In this document: positions 54,276 through 63,019 of the stretch, piece by piece
Position numbering within the stretch: position 1 is the first letter of the stretch
Layout of the letters: every line of letters begins with the position of its first letter
Assembly: GCF_001584325.1 (NCBI RefSeq)
Contig: NZ_LSAZ01000019.1
Coordinates: 1-64,000, forward strand
DNA: 64,000 bases
Direction: 5' to 3'
From: Bacillus nakamurai
GTDB lineage: Bacteria; Bacillota; Bacilli; Bacillales; Bacillaceae
Notes under the pieces: model-generated
Databases searched by the model: none
Seen by the model: only the letters and a program-made list of their open reading frames with translations
Told to the model about the DNA's origin: nothing
Translations under genes and position numbers: made by a program

Positions 54276-54884
54276 ATGAACGATATGTATAATCATTTTC
54301 ATGCATTAAAAGCGGCGGAATCGGAATACCGCATCGTGTGTCGGGAAAAACAAGAGGCTGACCGTATTGTTTTCAGTCCTCACGGGGGTGGAATCGAACC
54401 CGGCGTAAGCGAGCTCGTGCATGCTTTTTCCGACCGCTGCTCTATCTATTTATTTGAGGGCATGAAAAAACGAAATAATCATTTTCTGCATCTGACAAGC
54501 ACCCGGTTTGATGAGCCGGTTGCGCTTAGAATGGTTAAGCGGCATGACGCTGCCCTTGCGTTTCACGGCTACCGTGATAGGACAAAAATGCACACGATTG
54601 CAGGCGGATCAGATATTGCCGGCGCGAAAGCCATTGTGGAAAGTCTCCGTGAGGCGGGATTCAGCGCCGAACTTGCGGCTGAAAACGGGAGATTCAAGGG
54701 GGCGCACCCGGCTAATATCGTAAATCAAAGCAAAAAAGCATTGGGCATACAACTTGAATTGAGCACCGCCCAGCGGCGGGCATTTTTCGATCATTTTACA
54801 TTCGGCGGGCGGAGGTTTTCAAAAAATGATTGTTTTTTTCGTTATGTGGAAGCGGTAAAACGTGTGTTTTACTGTGAAGATTGA
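54276..54884 (+). CDS. yjqB: poly-gamma-glutamate hydrolase family protein YjqB
   Basis: This 202-residue zinc enzyme is of the phage PghP/DUF867 family, which cleaves gamma-polyglutamate capsules. Features are [20 protein letters not shown] with the zinc His, [12 protein letters not shown] and [15 protein letters not shown]. The ATG has AAAGGAGAG upstream. Expected use: removal of host capsule polymer on phage entry or exit. Confidence 0.88.
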   Translation: MNDMYNHFHALKAAESEYRIVCREKQEADRIVFSPHGGGIEPGVSELVHAFSDRCSIYLFEGMKKRNNHFLHLTSTRFDEPVALRMVKRHDAALAFHGYRDRTKMHTIAGGSDIAGAKAIVESLREAGFSAELAAENGRFKGAHPANIVNQSKKALGIQLELSTAQRRAFFDHFTFGGRRFSKNDCFFRYVEAVKRVFYCED

Positions 54885-54898
54885 TTGAGAGTGCTGTC

Positions 54899-54925
54899 AC
54901 CGGGCTGGATGCCCGGCGTTTTTTA
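54899..54925. terminator. bidirectional terminator yjqB/xkdA
   Basis: CGGGC and GCCCG pair around five bases, and TTTTTT follows after GCG. It lies between convergent genes. Confidence 0.75.
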
Positions 54926-55519
54926 TTCAGAGCTGCTGAAGCTGTAGGCTTCTTTGCGTTCGGCGGCAGCCATGCGGCGCTCCGCCGGCTGATACCCGCC
55001 CGTTTTTCGTTTTCCTGACAGATGATACGCCAGCTGCTTCTGAAATTGAATACCTGCTTTACGCCGTTCAAAAAGCTCCAGCCTTTTTTCCGCAAATGAT
55101 TTTGTCACACGGAAGGCGGCTGCGATTAAAGTGACGGCATGGCTTCTCCATTGGGGAAGCTCCATATTTAACAGCATAAAGGTCGGCACACAGAAGTGGT
55201 ACATAAATTGATTGGCTTGAAATTCCTGCAGCTCTCTGAACAGCTTGTTCATGTGAAAATGGTTTCCGGTATGCTTCAGCACATGGCACAGCTCATGCGC
55301 GAAATCCTCCCACTGCTCTTCAGGCGACTTTCTTTGATTAAGTATGATGCTGTACATGCCGTCTCGCTTCAGCATCATGCTGGGGATATCTTCAAAATGA
55401 ATCCAAATATCAAGCTCCCTCGCAATGGCCTGCATATCAATATGAAGAGGGGCGGTCATTCCCATGCGGCAATATAAGTTTTTTACGTATTCCTCCAGAT
55501 GTGTTAAAAAATCGCCCAA
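54923..55519 (-). CDS. xkdA: PBSX XkdA, ImmA/IrrE-type metallopeptidase
   Basis: This protein of about 198 residues has the zinc-protease motif FAHELCHVLKHTGNH (HExxH variant HELCH). That is typical of ImmA-type proteins that cleave phage repressors on DNA damage. The TTG at 55519 is preferred because AAGGGTG lies upstream; longer versions would cover the LexA box. It is next to and co-directional with xre, its likely target, which is inference. Confidence 0.85.
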   Translation of the reverse strand: MGDFLTHLEEYVKNLYCRMGMTAPLHIDMQAIARELDIWIHFEDIPSMMLKRDGMYSIILNQRKSPEEQWEDFAHELCHVLKHTGNHFHMNKLFRELQEFQANQFMYHFCVPTFMLLNMELPQWRSHAVTLIAAAFRVTKSFAEKRLELFERRKAGIQFQKQLAYHLSGKRKTGGYQPAERRMAAAERKEAYSFSSSE

Positions 55520-55534
55520 TTGAATACACCCTTT

Positions 55535-55548
55535 CGAACATATGTTCC
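55535..55548 (-). promoter_or_regulatory. LexA (SOS) box before xkdA
   Basis: CGAACATATGTTCC fits the Bacillus LexA/DinR consensus CGAACRNRYGTTYC at every position. It lies 15 bases before the xkdA start and would make the presumed repressor-cleaving peptidase inducible by DNA damage. Confidence 0.85.
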
Positions 55549-55667
55549 TTTTTGAGTGAGAAAGAAAAGCCCTCATCGGACTTTGAATCATTTCCCTTTT
55601 CTTTTAAAACTAAACATGCAGCCTTTTTATCGGCTTATTTTTCGTTTTATTTAACGAAAAGAGCGAA

Positions 55668-56009
55668 TTATTTATTTTTCGGCTTGCGGTTTTTTTCTTT
55701 TTCTTTTAGATAATTAATGAATTCAATCGCCTGCTGTTTGCTTTCCGGGGAAAAATCCTGCATGTCCCGATACGCGATCTGCAAGTCGGGATCTGAAAAC
55801 ATATCTTCATCTGAAGGCTTTTCTTTTCCGGTTAACAAGTAATCTGTCGTCACTTTGAAATAATCCGCAAGCTTTTGCAGCGTTTCATAATCGGGTTCTG
55901 AGCGGCCGTTTTCATAATGAGAGTATCTGGCCCGTGAGACACCGATATGATTAGCGATTTCTTCCTGTGTTTTTTTTCCTCTGAGACTCTTCAATCTTCC
56001 GCCTATCAT
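55668..56009 (-). CDS. xre: PBSX repressor Xre
   Basis: This 113-residue repressor, the same length as Xre of strain 168, has an N-terminal HTH ([20 protein letters not shown] then [18 protein letters not shown]). The C-terminal part is charged and helical ([18 protein letters not shown]). It keeps the prophage early promoter off and controls its own. Upstream are four operator copies. Confidence 0.95.
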   Translation of the reverse strand: MIGGRLKSLRGKKTQEEIANHIGVSRARYSHYENGRSEPDYETLQKLADYFKVTTDYLLTGKEKPSDEDMFSDPDLQIAYRDMQDFSPESKQQAIEFINYLKEKEKNRKPKNK

Positions 56010-56050
56010 CCGAATGACCTCTCTTTTTTCAACACCCTAAGTTACTTCTG

Positions 56051-56164
56051 ATTATAGATACAAAATGTATCGAAATAAAGAGATGATAAAAAAAGTATCA
56101 AAAATGTCTTGATGATACGAAATGTATCGTATATAATCGAACTCAAAGAGATACGAAATGTATC
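56051..56164. promoter_or_regulatory. Xre operators and divergent promoters
   Basis: Three full 15-bp palindromes are present: GATACAAAATGTATC at 56057-56071, and GATACGAAATGTATC at 56114-56128 and 56150-56164. One degraded copy GATAAAAAAAGTATC lies at 56085-56099. The rightward promoter is TTGATG (56109-56114), 17 bases, TATAAT (56132-56137). The leftward xre promoter is TTTATT (complement of 56074-56079), 17 bases, TATAAT (complement of 56051-56056). Operators overlap both, which explains repression and autocontrol. Confidence 0.92.
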
Positions 56165-56198
56165 ATAAGTGATAAGAATATTATCAGGGGGGTATGAT

Positions 56199-56378
56199 AT
56201 GCAGCCGATTATCATTCGCTTCAGCCGCAATCAGGCTGACCAGCAGTTTTTAGGACAAGCAGGCGGTTCCATTTCGTTTACCGCTTGCGGACTTCCGGTA
56301 TTCCGTTTTGATAACCGAATGCAATATGAGTTGTATGTAAACTTAAAGAAAAATGGTGATACACAGCATGGATCGTAA
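56199..56378 (+). CDS. small PBSX early protein
   Basis: This 59-residue protein starts MQPIIIRFSRNQADQQFLGQ, with AGGGGGG six bases upstream of the ATG. It is the first gene behind the rightward early promoter and overlaps xkdB by 11 bases. Function unknown; the mixed beta pattern (GGSISFTACGLPVFRF) suggests a small regulatory fold. Confidence 0.65.
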   Translation: MQPIIIRFSRNQADQQFLGQAGGSISFTACGLPVFRFDNRMQYELYVNLKKNGDTQHGS

Positions 56379-57198
56379 CAGCTATCCGTTTCTTACATAT
56401 TCGGGATTATTGAATTCAGAACATTATGACAAAATGGGTTCCTCTGTTTGGCTGTTTTTATGGTTCATCAGCTCAACGACAAAGGAACAGGTGCACGATG
56501 GAGTCAAGTGGGGGATCGTTCTAGGGCAAAAACCCGTAAAAGCAAGGGAGATGGCTGAGGTATTCGGCGTCAGTGAAAAAACCGTCAGAAGATGGCTTGA
56601 TCTTTTAGAAAAGCATGAATATATCAAAGTCGTCCGGGCGCCTTACGGATTGATGATTTCTGTTAAGCATTCGAAAAAATTCACGCAAAGAGCGGACACA
56701 TATATCCGCCCCGAAGGCTCTGATCGGACATTTCCGGTAAATCCAGAGGACAAAAACGTCCGGTCAGATATAGATATAACAAAAGACAATACTGCTGAAG
56801 ATGAAATAAACAAGATTGCGGGCCACTTTATCAGATTAAGGTCTGCCCAGGAGGGGCGCCGCGTGTACGCATCGTCAAGAGATTATCAAGCCATCGCCCG
56901 CATTGTTTCCCGCGGTGTTTCAGCACACGAAGCAATCAAATGGCTTGGCGAATGCTTTACAGCCTTTGAACATCGGCGCACCTCTTCCACTGAAACGATT
57001 AAGGCCTTCAGCTATTGTGCCAAGTTTATGGAAGACCGCTTGAATGCACGAATTGCGAAAAAGACAATCACAACGAGAAGAGAGAGGAATAAGATACATG
57101 ACAAAACGAACAATCGAGCAGATTCTGACCGACCTGAAAAATGGGAAACGTCCATTACTGGCGGACAGACCGGGCGTATCAGACGAAAGCCGCTATGA
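56368..57198 (+). CDS. xkdB: PBSX XkdB, phage replication-initiator-like protein
   Basis: This 276-residue protein has an N-terminal winged helix like phage replisome organisers (MAEVFGVSEKTVRRWLDLLE then KHEYIKVVRAPYGLMISVK). The C-terminal part is basic and helical. It precedes and overlaps the DnaC-like xkdC by 101 bases, the usual initiator plus helicase-loader order. In PBSX, which does not replicate as a phage, the activity is not required. Symbol by position and length. Confidence 0.75.
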   Translation: MDRNSYPFLTYSGLLNSEHYDKMGSSVWLFLWFISSTTKEQVHDGVKWGIVLGQKPVKAREMAEVFGVSEKTVRRWLDLLEKHEYIKVVRAPYGLMISVKHSKKFTQRADTYIRPEGSDRTFPVNPEDKNVRSDIDITKDNTAEDEINKIAGHFIRLRSAQEGRRVYASSRDYQAIARIVSRGVSAHEAIKWLGECFTAFEHRRTSSTETIKAFSYCAKFMEDRLNARIAKKTITTRRERNKIHDKTNNRADSDRPEKWETSITGGQTGRIRRKPL

Positions 57199-57898
57199 CT
57201 GTCCGCTCTGTAAAGATCAGGGCGGGTATCTTAGAATGCAAAACGAAACGGATGTATGGGTGAAGTGCGGCTGCGCCGCTGACCGGAAAGTGAAGCGTTT
57301 GCTTGGAGCAAGTGAAATTACCGACGCTTTCAGGAAGCTGAATTTCACGGGATTCCGAACGTCAGGAAAGCCGCAGGCCGTTATCGACGCTTATGACTGT
57401 GCACTTGAATTTATTGAGCATTTTGACAGGATCAAAAACAGCCGGAAAAACAGCATCGCCCTTTTGGGGCGGCCGGGCTCGGGAAAAACACATCTTCTTA
57501 CCGCCCTCAGTAATGCTGTCATGAGACAAAAGCAAACCCCGGTTGTGTATTTTCCGTTTGTGGAGGGGGTTACGGATTTGAAAAATGATTTTGATCTGCT
57601 GGACGCAAAGCTTTCCCGCATGAAGCACGTTGATGTGCTCTTTATTGATGACTTGTTTAAACCGCTGAACGGAAAACCGCGGGCGACTGACTGGCAGATT
57701 GAACAGATGTATGCCGTCATTAATTACCGCTACTTAAATCATAAGCCGATTCTTCTTTCCAGTGAGCTGGCCTGTGATGAGCTTGTGCAAATTGATGAGG
57801 CGCTCGGTACAAGGATTTATGAAATGTGCAGCGACTATTTAGTCATTATCAAAGGAAACCCGTATGAGCTGAACCACAGGTTAGAGGGGGCGAGATAA
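57098..57898 (+). CDS. xkdC: PBSX XkdC, DnaC-like helicase loader ATPase
   Basis: This 266-residue AAA+ ATPase has an N-terminal zinc-binding part (CPLCKDQGGYLR then CGCAADRK). Walker A is ALLGRPGSGKTHLLTAL and Walker B is HVDVLFIDDLFKP; sensor-type LNHKPILLSSELACDEL follows. Length equals XkdC of strain 168. GAGAGGAAT precedes the ATG. Confidence 0.85.
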   Translation: MTKRTIEQILTDLKNGKRPLLADRPGVSDESRYDCPLCKDQGGYLRMQNETDVWVKCGCAADRKVKRLLGASEITDAFRKLNFTGFRTSGKPQAVIDAYDCALEFIEHFDRIKNSRKNSIALLGRPGSGKTHLLTALSNAVMRQKQTPVVYFPFVEGVTDLKNDFDLLDAKLSRMKHVDVLFIDDLFKPLNGKPRATDWQIEQMYAVINYRYLNHKPILLSSELACDELVQIDEALGTRIYEMCSDYLVIIKGNPYELNHRLEGAR

Positions 57899-58065
57899 TG
57901 TGTGAGCTGTGCCGAACGAAAAAAGTCATCGTCAAAGCGGCTGCTTTCGGGGCTGTCTTTCACCCGTGCCCAAACTGCAAAGCAGGCGCTGATTTAACGC
58001 CGGTCATCAAACGGCTGGAGAAAATAATTCAAGCCGGTAAAGCGAGGCTGGATGTACATGTATAA
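57898..58065 (+). CDS. ykzK: small zinc-ribbon protein (YkzK-like)
   Basis: This 55-residue protein begins in the stop codon of xkdC (TAATG). It has two Cys pairs (MCELCRTKK and CPNCKAGAD) for a zinc ribbon and a basic C-terminal helix. The position equals ykzK in PBSX. Function unknown. Confidence 0.7.
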   Translation: MCELCRTKKVIVKAAAFGAVFHPCPNCKAGADLTPVIKRLEKIIQAGKARLDVHV

Positions 58066-58153
58066 ATATATAAAATGGCTTTTTTGCCTGCTGTTCCGGG
58101 CAAAGCGGATCGAAAAACAAATTGAATCGTGGCATGAAGCCGACGGAAAGTGA
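58058..58153 (+). CDS. 31-residue basic peptide
   Basis: MYKYIKWLFCLLFRAKRIEK, then QIESWHEADGK: a hydrophobic start followed by a basic, amphipathic part. It overlaps the end of ykzK by 8 bases and fits the tight operon packing, with the preceding codons as coupling. It might be a small membrane peptide; translation is not proven. Confidence 0.45.
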   Translation: MYKYIKWLFCLLFRAKRIEKQIESWHEADGK

Positions 58154-58162
58154 GGACAGTCA

Positions 58163-58504
58163 TTGCAATTGAAAAACAGTCCCGCCCCATGGCGGGCGGT
58201 AAACAGCGGAGAAGAAAAACCAATTTACATTTATTCTGCTTACAATGAAGCGGACAGGGAGAGATTCCCTTATTCAAACGGCAGGCTCATCGCAGCCGTT
58301 TTCAACTTAAGCTCATACTCACAGCAAATAAACGCTGCATTGATGGCCAAAGCCCCGGAGCTTTATGAAGCGGCCGAAACGGCCCTTCGCATGTTAAAGG
58401 GAGAGCTTTCCGAGGAGAAGGAAGAGTTCATTCATGAGCTCGAACACATCATAAATGAAGTAAAAATAACAAAACAGACGGGGGGCTTTTATCATGAATC
58501 CTAA
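58163..58504 (+). CDS. xkdD: PBSX XkdD-like protein
   Basis: This 113-residue protein starts at TTG (58163), ten bases behind a TGAGGAC site. The motif SNGRLIAAVFNLSSYSQQIN and following helices (ALMAKAPELYEAAETALRML) occur in many small phage proteins of unknown role. It overlaps xtrA by 11 bases. Symbol by position only. Confidence 0.65.
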   Translation: MQLKNSPAPWRAVNSGEEKPIYIYSAYNEADRERFPYSNGRLIAAVFNLSSYSQQINAALMAKAPELYEAAETALRMLKGELSEEKEEFIHELEHIINEVKITKQTGGFYHES

Positions 58505-58697
58505 AAAACTGGCAAACATCGAAACAACGACATTGCAAAGCCAATTGGAGGAAGGCAAGGTGCGCGTCATTATTGTAGACGGGCTGAAGGGGGAAGCATG
58601 GCTCGCCGAAGCGCCGGAGCACGGCAAAACGCTTGTCGAAACGAGAAAGGGAGATCTGGCCCGGGTTGAATACGAAATCGGCTTTAAGTTGAATTAG
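58494..58697 (+). CDS. xtrA: PBSX XtrA
   Basis: This 67-residue protein has the same length as XtrA of strain 168: MNPKKLANIETTTLQSQLEE, VRVIIVDGLKGEAWLAEAPE, and a basic end. It is the last early gene before a strong terminator. GGGGGGC precedes the ATG inside xkdD. Function unknown. Confidence 0.85.
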   Translation: MNPKKLANIETTTLQSQLEEGKVRVIIVDGLKGEAWLAEAPEHGKTLVETRKGDLARVEYEIGFKLN

Positions 58698-58737
58698 ATT
58701 TTTAAAAAACAGAATACGTCCAAGACGGAAAGCCTGC

Positions 58738-58787
58738 GGACACTGATCAATTGCGCATATTTGTGCATTGATTGGTGTCCTTTTTTT
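58738..58787 (+). terminator. terminator between xtrA and xpf
   Basis: A long stem (GGACAC, ATCAAT, GCGCA on the left; TGCA, TTGAT, GTGTCC on the right) is followed by seven T. A degraded relative of this sequence lies at about 24548-24610. Confidence 0.85.
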
Positions 58788-58813
58788 GTTCTCAAAAAGA
58801 GGAGGATCATATA

Positions 58814-59320
58814 ATGGAAGACTTATTATTTGAATATAAACGTACGCTGAAGCAAACGAAAAAATGGTACAAGCAGCTGGAGACTGATGAAGCAGCACTT
58901 TCGGCGGAAGAGCTGAAGGATAAAAAAATAATCAGAACGATCATTACTGATTTAGAGTATGTCACGGAATGGCTTGAGAAAGGACGGCAGCCCGGCATAA
59001 GAAGAGCAATTGACCGCAGAGATGCCTATCAAAGAATGCTGATTAAAGATCCGAGAATTATAGAAACCTATTCACAAGCGATGATGGTTGAACCGAGCGG
59101 GAATATTACTGAAGAAGACAGGATAAGAATCCGGGAAGCATTAGCCCTTTTAACTAATAGAGAAAAAGAAATGCTTCTCCTTCACAAAGCAGAGTGCTTT
59201 TCCTATGAACGGATTGCGGCGCTTTTGAATGTGAAGAAATCAACCGTACAGACGACGATCAAACGGGCGCTGTTAAAAATACAAAAGCAGCAGGAAGAAA
59301 AAAAGCAGTCACCTGCTTAA
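58814..59320 (+). CDS. xpf: PBSX sigma-like late activator Xpf
   Basis: This 168-residue sigma-factor-like protein turns on the late operon. The C-terminal HTH resembles sigma region 4 (LLTNREKEMLLLHKAECFSY then ERIAALLNVKKSTVQTTIKR). The N-terminal helices contact core polymerase by analogy. GAGGAGGATC precedes the ATG. The likely target sequence stands 10 bases after its stop. Confidence 0.92.
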   Translation: MEDLLFEYKRTLKQTKKWYKQLETDEAALSAEELKDKKIIRTIITDLEYVTEWLEKGRQPGIRRAIDRRDAYQRMLIKDPRIIETYSQAMMVEPSGNITEEDRIRIREALALLTNREKEMLLLHKAECFSYERIAALLNVKKSTVQTTIKRALLKIQKQQEEKKQSPA

Positions 59321-59330
59321 CATCTTGTCA

Positions 59331-59353
59331 TACGTTTGCCACCTAGAAGTGAA
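59331..59353 (+). promoter_or_regulatory. PBSX late promoter motif (Xpf-type)
   Basis: TACGTTTGCCACCTAGAAGT followed by GAA lies between xpf and xtmA, where the late promoter of PBSX is known to be. The same motif precedes xlyB at 53199 and, shortened, the HipA-like operon at 4629. No SigA hexamers fit here. Confidence 0.75.
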
Positions 59354-59367
59354 TAGACGAAAACATG

Positions 59368-59396
59368 AAAGCGGCCGAAAGAAGCCGCTTTTTATT
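59368..59396 (+). terminator. terminator-like hairpin in the late leader
   Basis: A perfect 8-bp stem (AAAGCGGC with GCCGCTTT) around eight bases is followed by TTATT. It lies downstream of the late promoter and upstream of xtmA, so late transcripts must pass it. Confidence 0.7.
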
Positions 59397-59434
59397 ATAG
59401 ACAATCATGTCGGAGGTGGCGGTGATGCCGTAAC

Positions 59435-60232
59435 ATGAAAAACACACAGCGAGAACAAGCATTTGCAATATATAAGGCGCATAAAGGCAGCATAACAAAC
59501 CGTGCCGTTGCCGAAAAGGCCGGCGTATCCGCAAGGACGATAGGCAGGTGGAAAAAAGAAGGGCGCTGGGAAGAAGCATTACATAAAAAACAGAGAACCC
59601 CCGGAAAAAACGTCTGCCATGATAATGATGATTTAAACGAACGCCAGCGGCTGTTTTGCCTATATTATGTGAAAAGCTTTAACGCCACTCAATCCGCGAT
59701 TAAAGCCGGGTATTCTCCGGAAAGCGCGCATGTGACGGGAAGCAGGCTGCTAAAAAACGAAAAGGTCGCCGGAGAAATCAGGCGCATGAAAAAGGAAATG
59801 GTCAATAAAGTGTTTATCGAAGCGATGGACGTCCTTCAAGTGTATGTGAAAATCGCTTTCGCCGACATCACGGATTATGTAACCTTCGGAAAAAAAGAAG
59901 TTCAGGCCTTCGGAAAATCAGGGCCGCTGTTTGATGAAGATGACAATCCGATTATGCAGGAAATCAGCTACGTCGACGTAAAAGATTCGGGTCTTGTGGA
60001 CGGCACGATTGTGACAGAAGCAAAACTCGGCAAGGAAGGCATCGCCATTAAGCTTGCCGACAAAATGAAGGCGCTCGAAAAGCTGTCCTTGTATTTTGAC
60101 CTATTCCCGGATCAATTTAAACAAAAGATCGAAAATGAAAAATTAAAGCTGGCACAGCAGAAGCTGGAAAAAACAGAGGACAGCCAAAAGCCGATTGATA
60201 TTATCATCACCCGGAAAGAGGAACGGGCATGA
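59435..60232 (+). CDS. xtmA: PBSX terminase small subunit
   Basis: This 265-residue DNA-packaging recognition subunit has an N-terminal HTH ([20 protein letters not shown]). The Terminase_2 domain follows ([40 protein letters not shown]). The best ribosome-binding site (GGAGGTGG) is 15 bases upstream and serves a tiny GTG-ATG-CCG-TAA frame that ends two bases before this ATG, so restart is likely. It overlaps xtmB by 4 bases. Confidence 0.93.
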   Translation: MKNTQREQAFAIYKAHKGSITNRAVAEKAGVSARTIGRWKKEGRWEEALHKKQRTPGKNVCHDNDDLNERQRLFCLYYVKSFNATQSAIKAGYSPESAHVTGSRLLKNEKVAGEIRRMKKEMVNKVFIEAMDVLQVYVKIAFADITDYVTFGKKEVQAFGKSGPLFDEDDNPIMQEISYVDVKDSGLVDGTIVTEAKLGKEGIAIKLADKMKALEKLSLYFDLFPDQFKQKIENEKLKLAQQKLEKTEDSQKPIDIIITRKEERA

Positions 60233-61527
60233 TTGAAAAAGCAGTCAACCCGCGCTTTGAGGATTATTTGTTCAATTGGAATGAAACGTACCAATTTCTC
60301 GTCGGCGGCTACGGCTCATCAAAAAGCTATCATACTGCGCTGAAAATCATCTTGAAGCTGCTTCGGGAGAAACGGACGGCGCTTGTCGTGCGCGAGGTGT
60401 TTGATACGCATCGGGATTCCACCTTTGCGCTGTTTGAGGACATTATCGAGGAGCTTGGGCTGGCATTTGCCGTAAAGGCAGTATCCTCACCGATGCAGCT
60501 GAGATTTGCAAACGGAAGCCGGATCATGTTCAAGGGCATGGACAACCCGGCCAAATTAAAATCCATCCATCACATTTCTTTAATTTGGATTGAAGAATGC
60601 TCTGAAGTGAAGTATGAGGGCTTTAAGGAGCTGATCGGCCGTCTGCGCCATCCTGAGCTTTCGCTTCATATGATATGCACCACAAATCCGGTCGGCACCT
60701 CCAATTGGACGTATCGGCATTTTTTCCGTGATGAGCAAAACAAACGGTTCGTATTGGATGACCGGGAGCTGTATGAAAAAGGCACCGTCATCAAGGGGGA
60801 TACGTATTACCACCATTCCACCGCCTGCGACAATATGTTTTTGCCAGAAAGCTACATCGCTCAGCTGGACAGCTTAAAGCAATATGATCCTGACCTGTAC
60901 AGAATTGCCCGTAAAGGACAATTCGGCGTAAACGGCATCCGTGTGTTCCCGCAGTTTCAAGTTATGAAGCATGAGGTTTTACAACAGCGGATCGAAGCCA
61001 TCAGGCAGCCGATGTTTCGGACAGGCATGGATTTTGGTTTTGAAGAGTCATACAATGCCGTCATTCGGCTTGCCGTCGATCCGGACAACAAGGAGCTTTA
61101 TATTTTCTGGGAATATTATAAAAACAAAATGACCGATGACAAAACAGCTGAAGAGCTTCGCGGATTGGCAGACAAAAAAGAGCTGATCAAAGCAGATTCA
61201 GCCGAGCCGAAAAGCATTCAATATTTCCGCCAGCAAGGCTTTCACATGGTCGCGGCGAAAAAGTTTCCCGGTTCCCGGCTGCAATACACAAAAAAGCTGA
61301 AACGGTTCAGGAACATTTATTGCTCAGACCGCTGTCAGCATACGATTTATGAACTGCAAACCTTAACCTATGCAAAGAACAAAAACGGCGCTCTGTCGGA
61401 AGATGAATTTTCAATAGATCCCCACACGCTTTCAGCGATTTGGTACGCATTGGATGATTACGACGTAGCGGATCTGAAAGATTCATCACAGAAACGGGCC
61501 CGCCCGAATCGAGAAAGGAGGAGGTAA
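60229..61527 (+). CDS. xtmB: PBSX terminase large subunit
   Basis: This 432-residue packaging motor ATPase/nuclease has Walker-A-like [17 protein letters not shown], Walker [16 protein letters not shown], coupling motif MICTTNPVG, and a nuclease-region acidic cluster [11 protein letters not shown] with [10 protein letters not shown]. The start overlaps xtmA (ATGA), so it is coupled. It packs random host DNA of about 13 kb in PBSX of strain 168. Confidence 0.93.
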   Translation: MIEKAVNPRFEDYLFNWNETYQFLVGGYGSSKSYHTALKIILKLLREKRTALVVREVFDTHRDSTFALFEDIIEELGLAFAVKAVSSPMQLRFANGSRIMFKGMDNPAKLKSIHHISLIWIEECSEVKYEGFKELIGRLRHPELSLHMICTTNPVGTSNWTYRHFFRDEQNKRFVLDDRELYEKGTVIKGDTYYHHSTACDNMFLPESYIAQLDSLKQYDPDLYRIARKGQFGVNGIRVFPQFQVMKHEVLQQRIEAIRQPMFRTGMDFGFEESYNAVIRLAVDPDNKELYIFWEYYKNKMTDDKTAEELRGLADKKELIKADSAEPKSIQYFRQQGFHMVAAKKFPGSRLQYTKKLKRFRNIYCSDRCQHTIYELQTLTYAKNKNGALSEDEFSIDPHTLSAIWYALDDYDVADLKDSSQKRARPNRERRR

Positions 61528-61530
61528 ACG

Positions 61531-63000
61531 GTGCCGAATAATCAAAGCGTAAGAGCCACCGTTTTTAAATCAAATATGGCCGCACCGCAGGCAAAGCAGC
61601 TGTATGATGATCAATTTTCCGACCTTTACGGCGAAGACATTATTTCTCCGCCTTATAACATTATAGAGCTGAAAACGATTGCGGAATACTCTACAATCCT
61701 TCAGCAATGTATTGATGCATACCGGGTCAACATTACAGGCTTCGGATTTGATGTTGAGTACACCTTTGATGTGAACAGCTCAGATGTGGCCCCGGCTAAA
61801 AAGAAGCAGGCTGAAAAAAACTGGATGATGCTTGAAAGCTTTTACAAATGTCTTCACTTCGACGAATCAGCCGAGACGATCCTTGGATATGCGATAGAAG
61901 ACCGGGAAAAAACGGGAAACGGCTTTATGGAAGTGCTTCGGGACGGATCGGGAAAACCGGCGGGGATCGAATATTTAGATGTGAAAAACATGAGGGTTTG
62001 CGGTGTTACCGATCCTGTTGAAGTCACGTTTTCCTACGAAGAAAACGGCACATCGAAAACGATCAAAAGGCAAAAGCGCTTCCGCAAATATGTTCAGATG
62101 CAAAACGGCCGGAAAGTTTTCTTCAAAGAATACGGCGACCCGCGCATTATGGACATGCGGACCGGTGAATATGTGAACACCCTTTCCCAGCAATATCAGG
62201 CAAATGAAGCCATTCACTTGAAAATCGGCAGCGGCGCATACGGCATTCCGCGCTGGGTCGGCAATATCGTCAACCTATATGGGGCACGAAAAGCAGAAGA
62301 GCTTAACTTCATGTACTTTAAGCAGGGCCGCCACGTGCCGGCCGCAATTACAGTCGAAAACGGCATGCTGTCTGAAACATCGTATAAAGAGCTGCAAGAC
62401 TATATGAATGACCTGGAAGGGGTGGAAAACGCCCATAAATTTCTGTTAATCGAGGCAGAAGGCATCGCCAAGGAGAAAGATCTTCACGGCGGAGAAGACA
62501 TCACGCCCGTTTCCGTGGAAATCAAATCGCTTGCAGAAATTTTACAGGATGACGCGCTGTTTCTTGAATATGACGACAAGAGCAGAAATAAACTCCGCTC
62601 CGCCTTCCGCCTTCCGCCGCTTTATACGGGCGAGGCGCAGGAATACAACAAAGCGACGGCGGATACCGCCCGGAAAATAACGGAAGAGCAGGTGTTTCAG
62701 CCGGAGAGAAAAACGCTTGTCAACAAGCTGAACACTTTATTTTTGCCTGAATTAGGACTGCATGATGTGCAGCTGACATTAAAGGGCCCTGATTTTCGCG
62801 ATCCGCTTGAAATTGCGAAGGTGCTCACGCCATTCATTACGGCCGGTGCCGTCTCGCCTAATGATTTACGTGATCTGGCAGGCAGAGTGCTCGGCAAAAC
62901 GCTTGAAGAATGGCCGGAAGAGATTTACAGCCGTCCCCCATTACAAGGGGCGCAAGATCAGAATGCAAAGAAAACGAACGGAGATCTGAACCAGTCCTGA
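61531..63000 (+). CDS. xkdE: PBSX portal protein
   Basis: This 489-residue portal protein (SPP1 gp6/PBSX-type family) forms the ring through which DNA enters the head. Recognisable parts are VGNIVNLYGARKAEELNFMY, LFLEYDDKSRNKLRSAFRLP and PPLYTGEAQEYNKATADTAR. GAAAGGAGGAGG precedes the GTG. It is placed directly after the terminase as in other Siphoviridae/Myoviridae head modules. Confidence 0.93.
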   Translation: MPNNQSVRATVFKSNMAAPQAKQLYDDQFSDLYGEDIISPPYNIIELKTIAEYSTILQQCIDAYRVNITGFGFDVEYTFDVNSSDVAPAKKKQAEKNWMMLESFYKCLHFDESAETILGYAIEDREKTGNGFMEVLRDGSGKPAGIEYLDVKNMRVCGVTDPVEVTFSYEENGTSKTIKRQKRFRKYVQMQNGRKVFFKEYGDPRIMDMRTGEYVNTLSQQYQANEAIHLKIGSGAYGIPRWVGNIVNLYGARKAEELNFMYFKQGRHVPAAITVENGMLSETSYKELQDYMNDLEGVENAHKFLLIEAEGIAKEKDLHGGEDITPVSVEIKSLAEILQDDALFLEYDDKSRNKLRSAFRLPPLYTGEAQEYNKATADTARKITEEQVFQPERKTLVNKLNTLFLPELGLHDVQLTLKGPDFRDPLEIAKVLTPFITAGAVSPNDLRDLAGRVLGKTLEEWPEEIYSRPPLQGAQDQNAKKTNGDLNQS

Positions 63001-63019
63001 AAGGGGGTGAAAAAATCAC

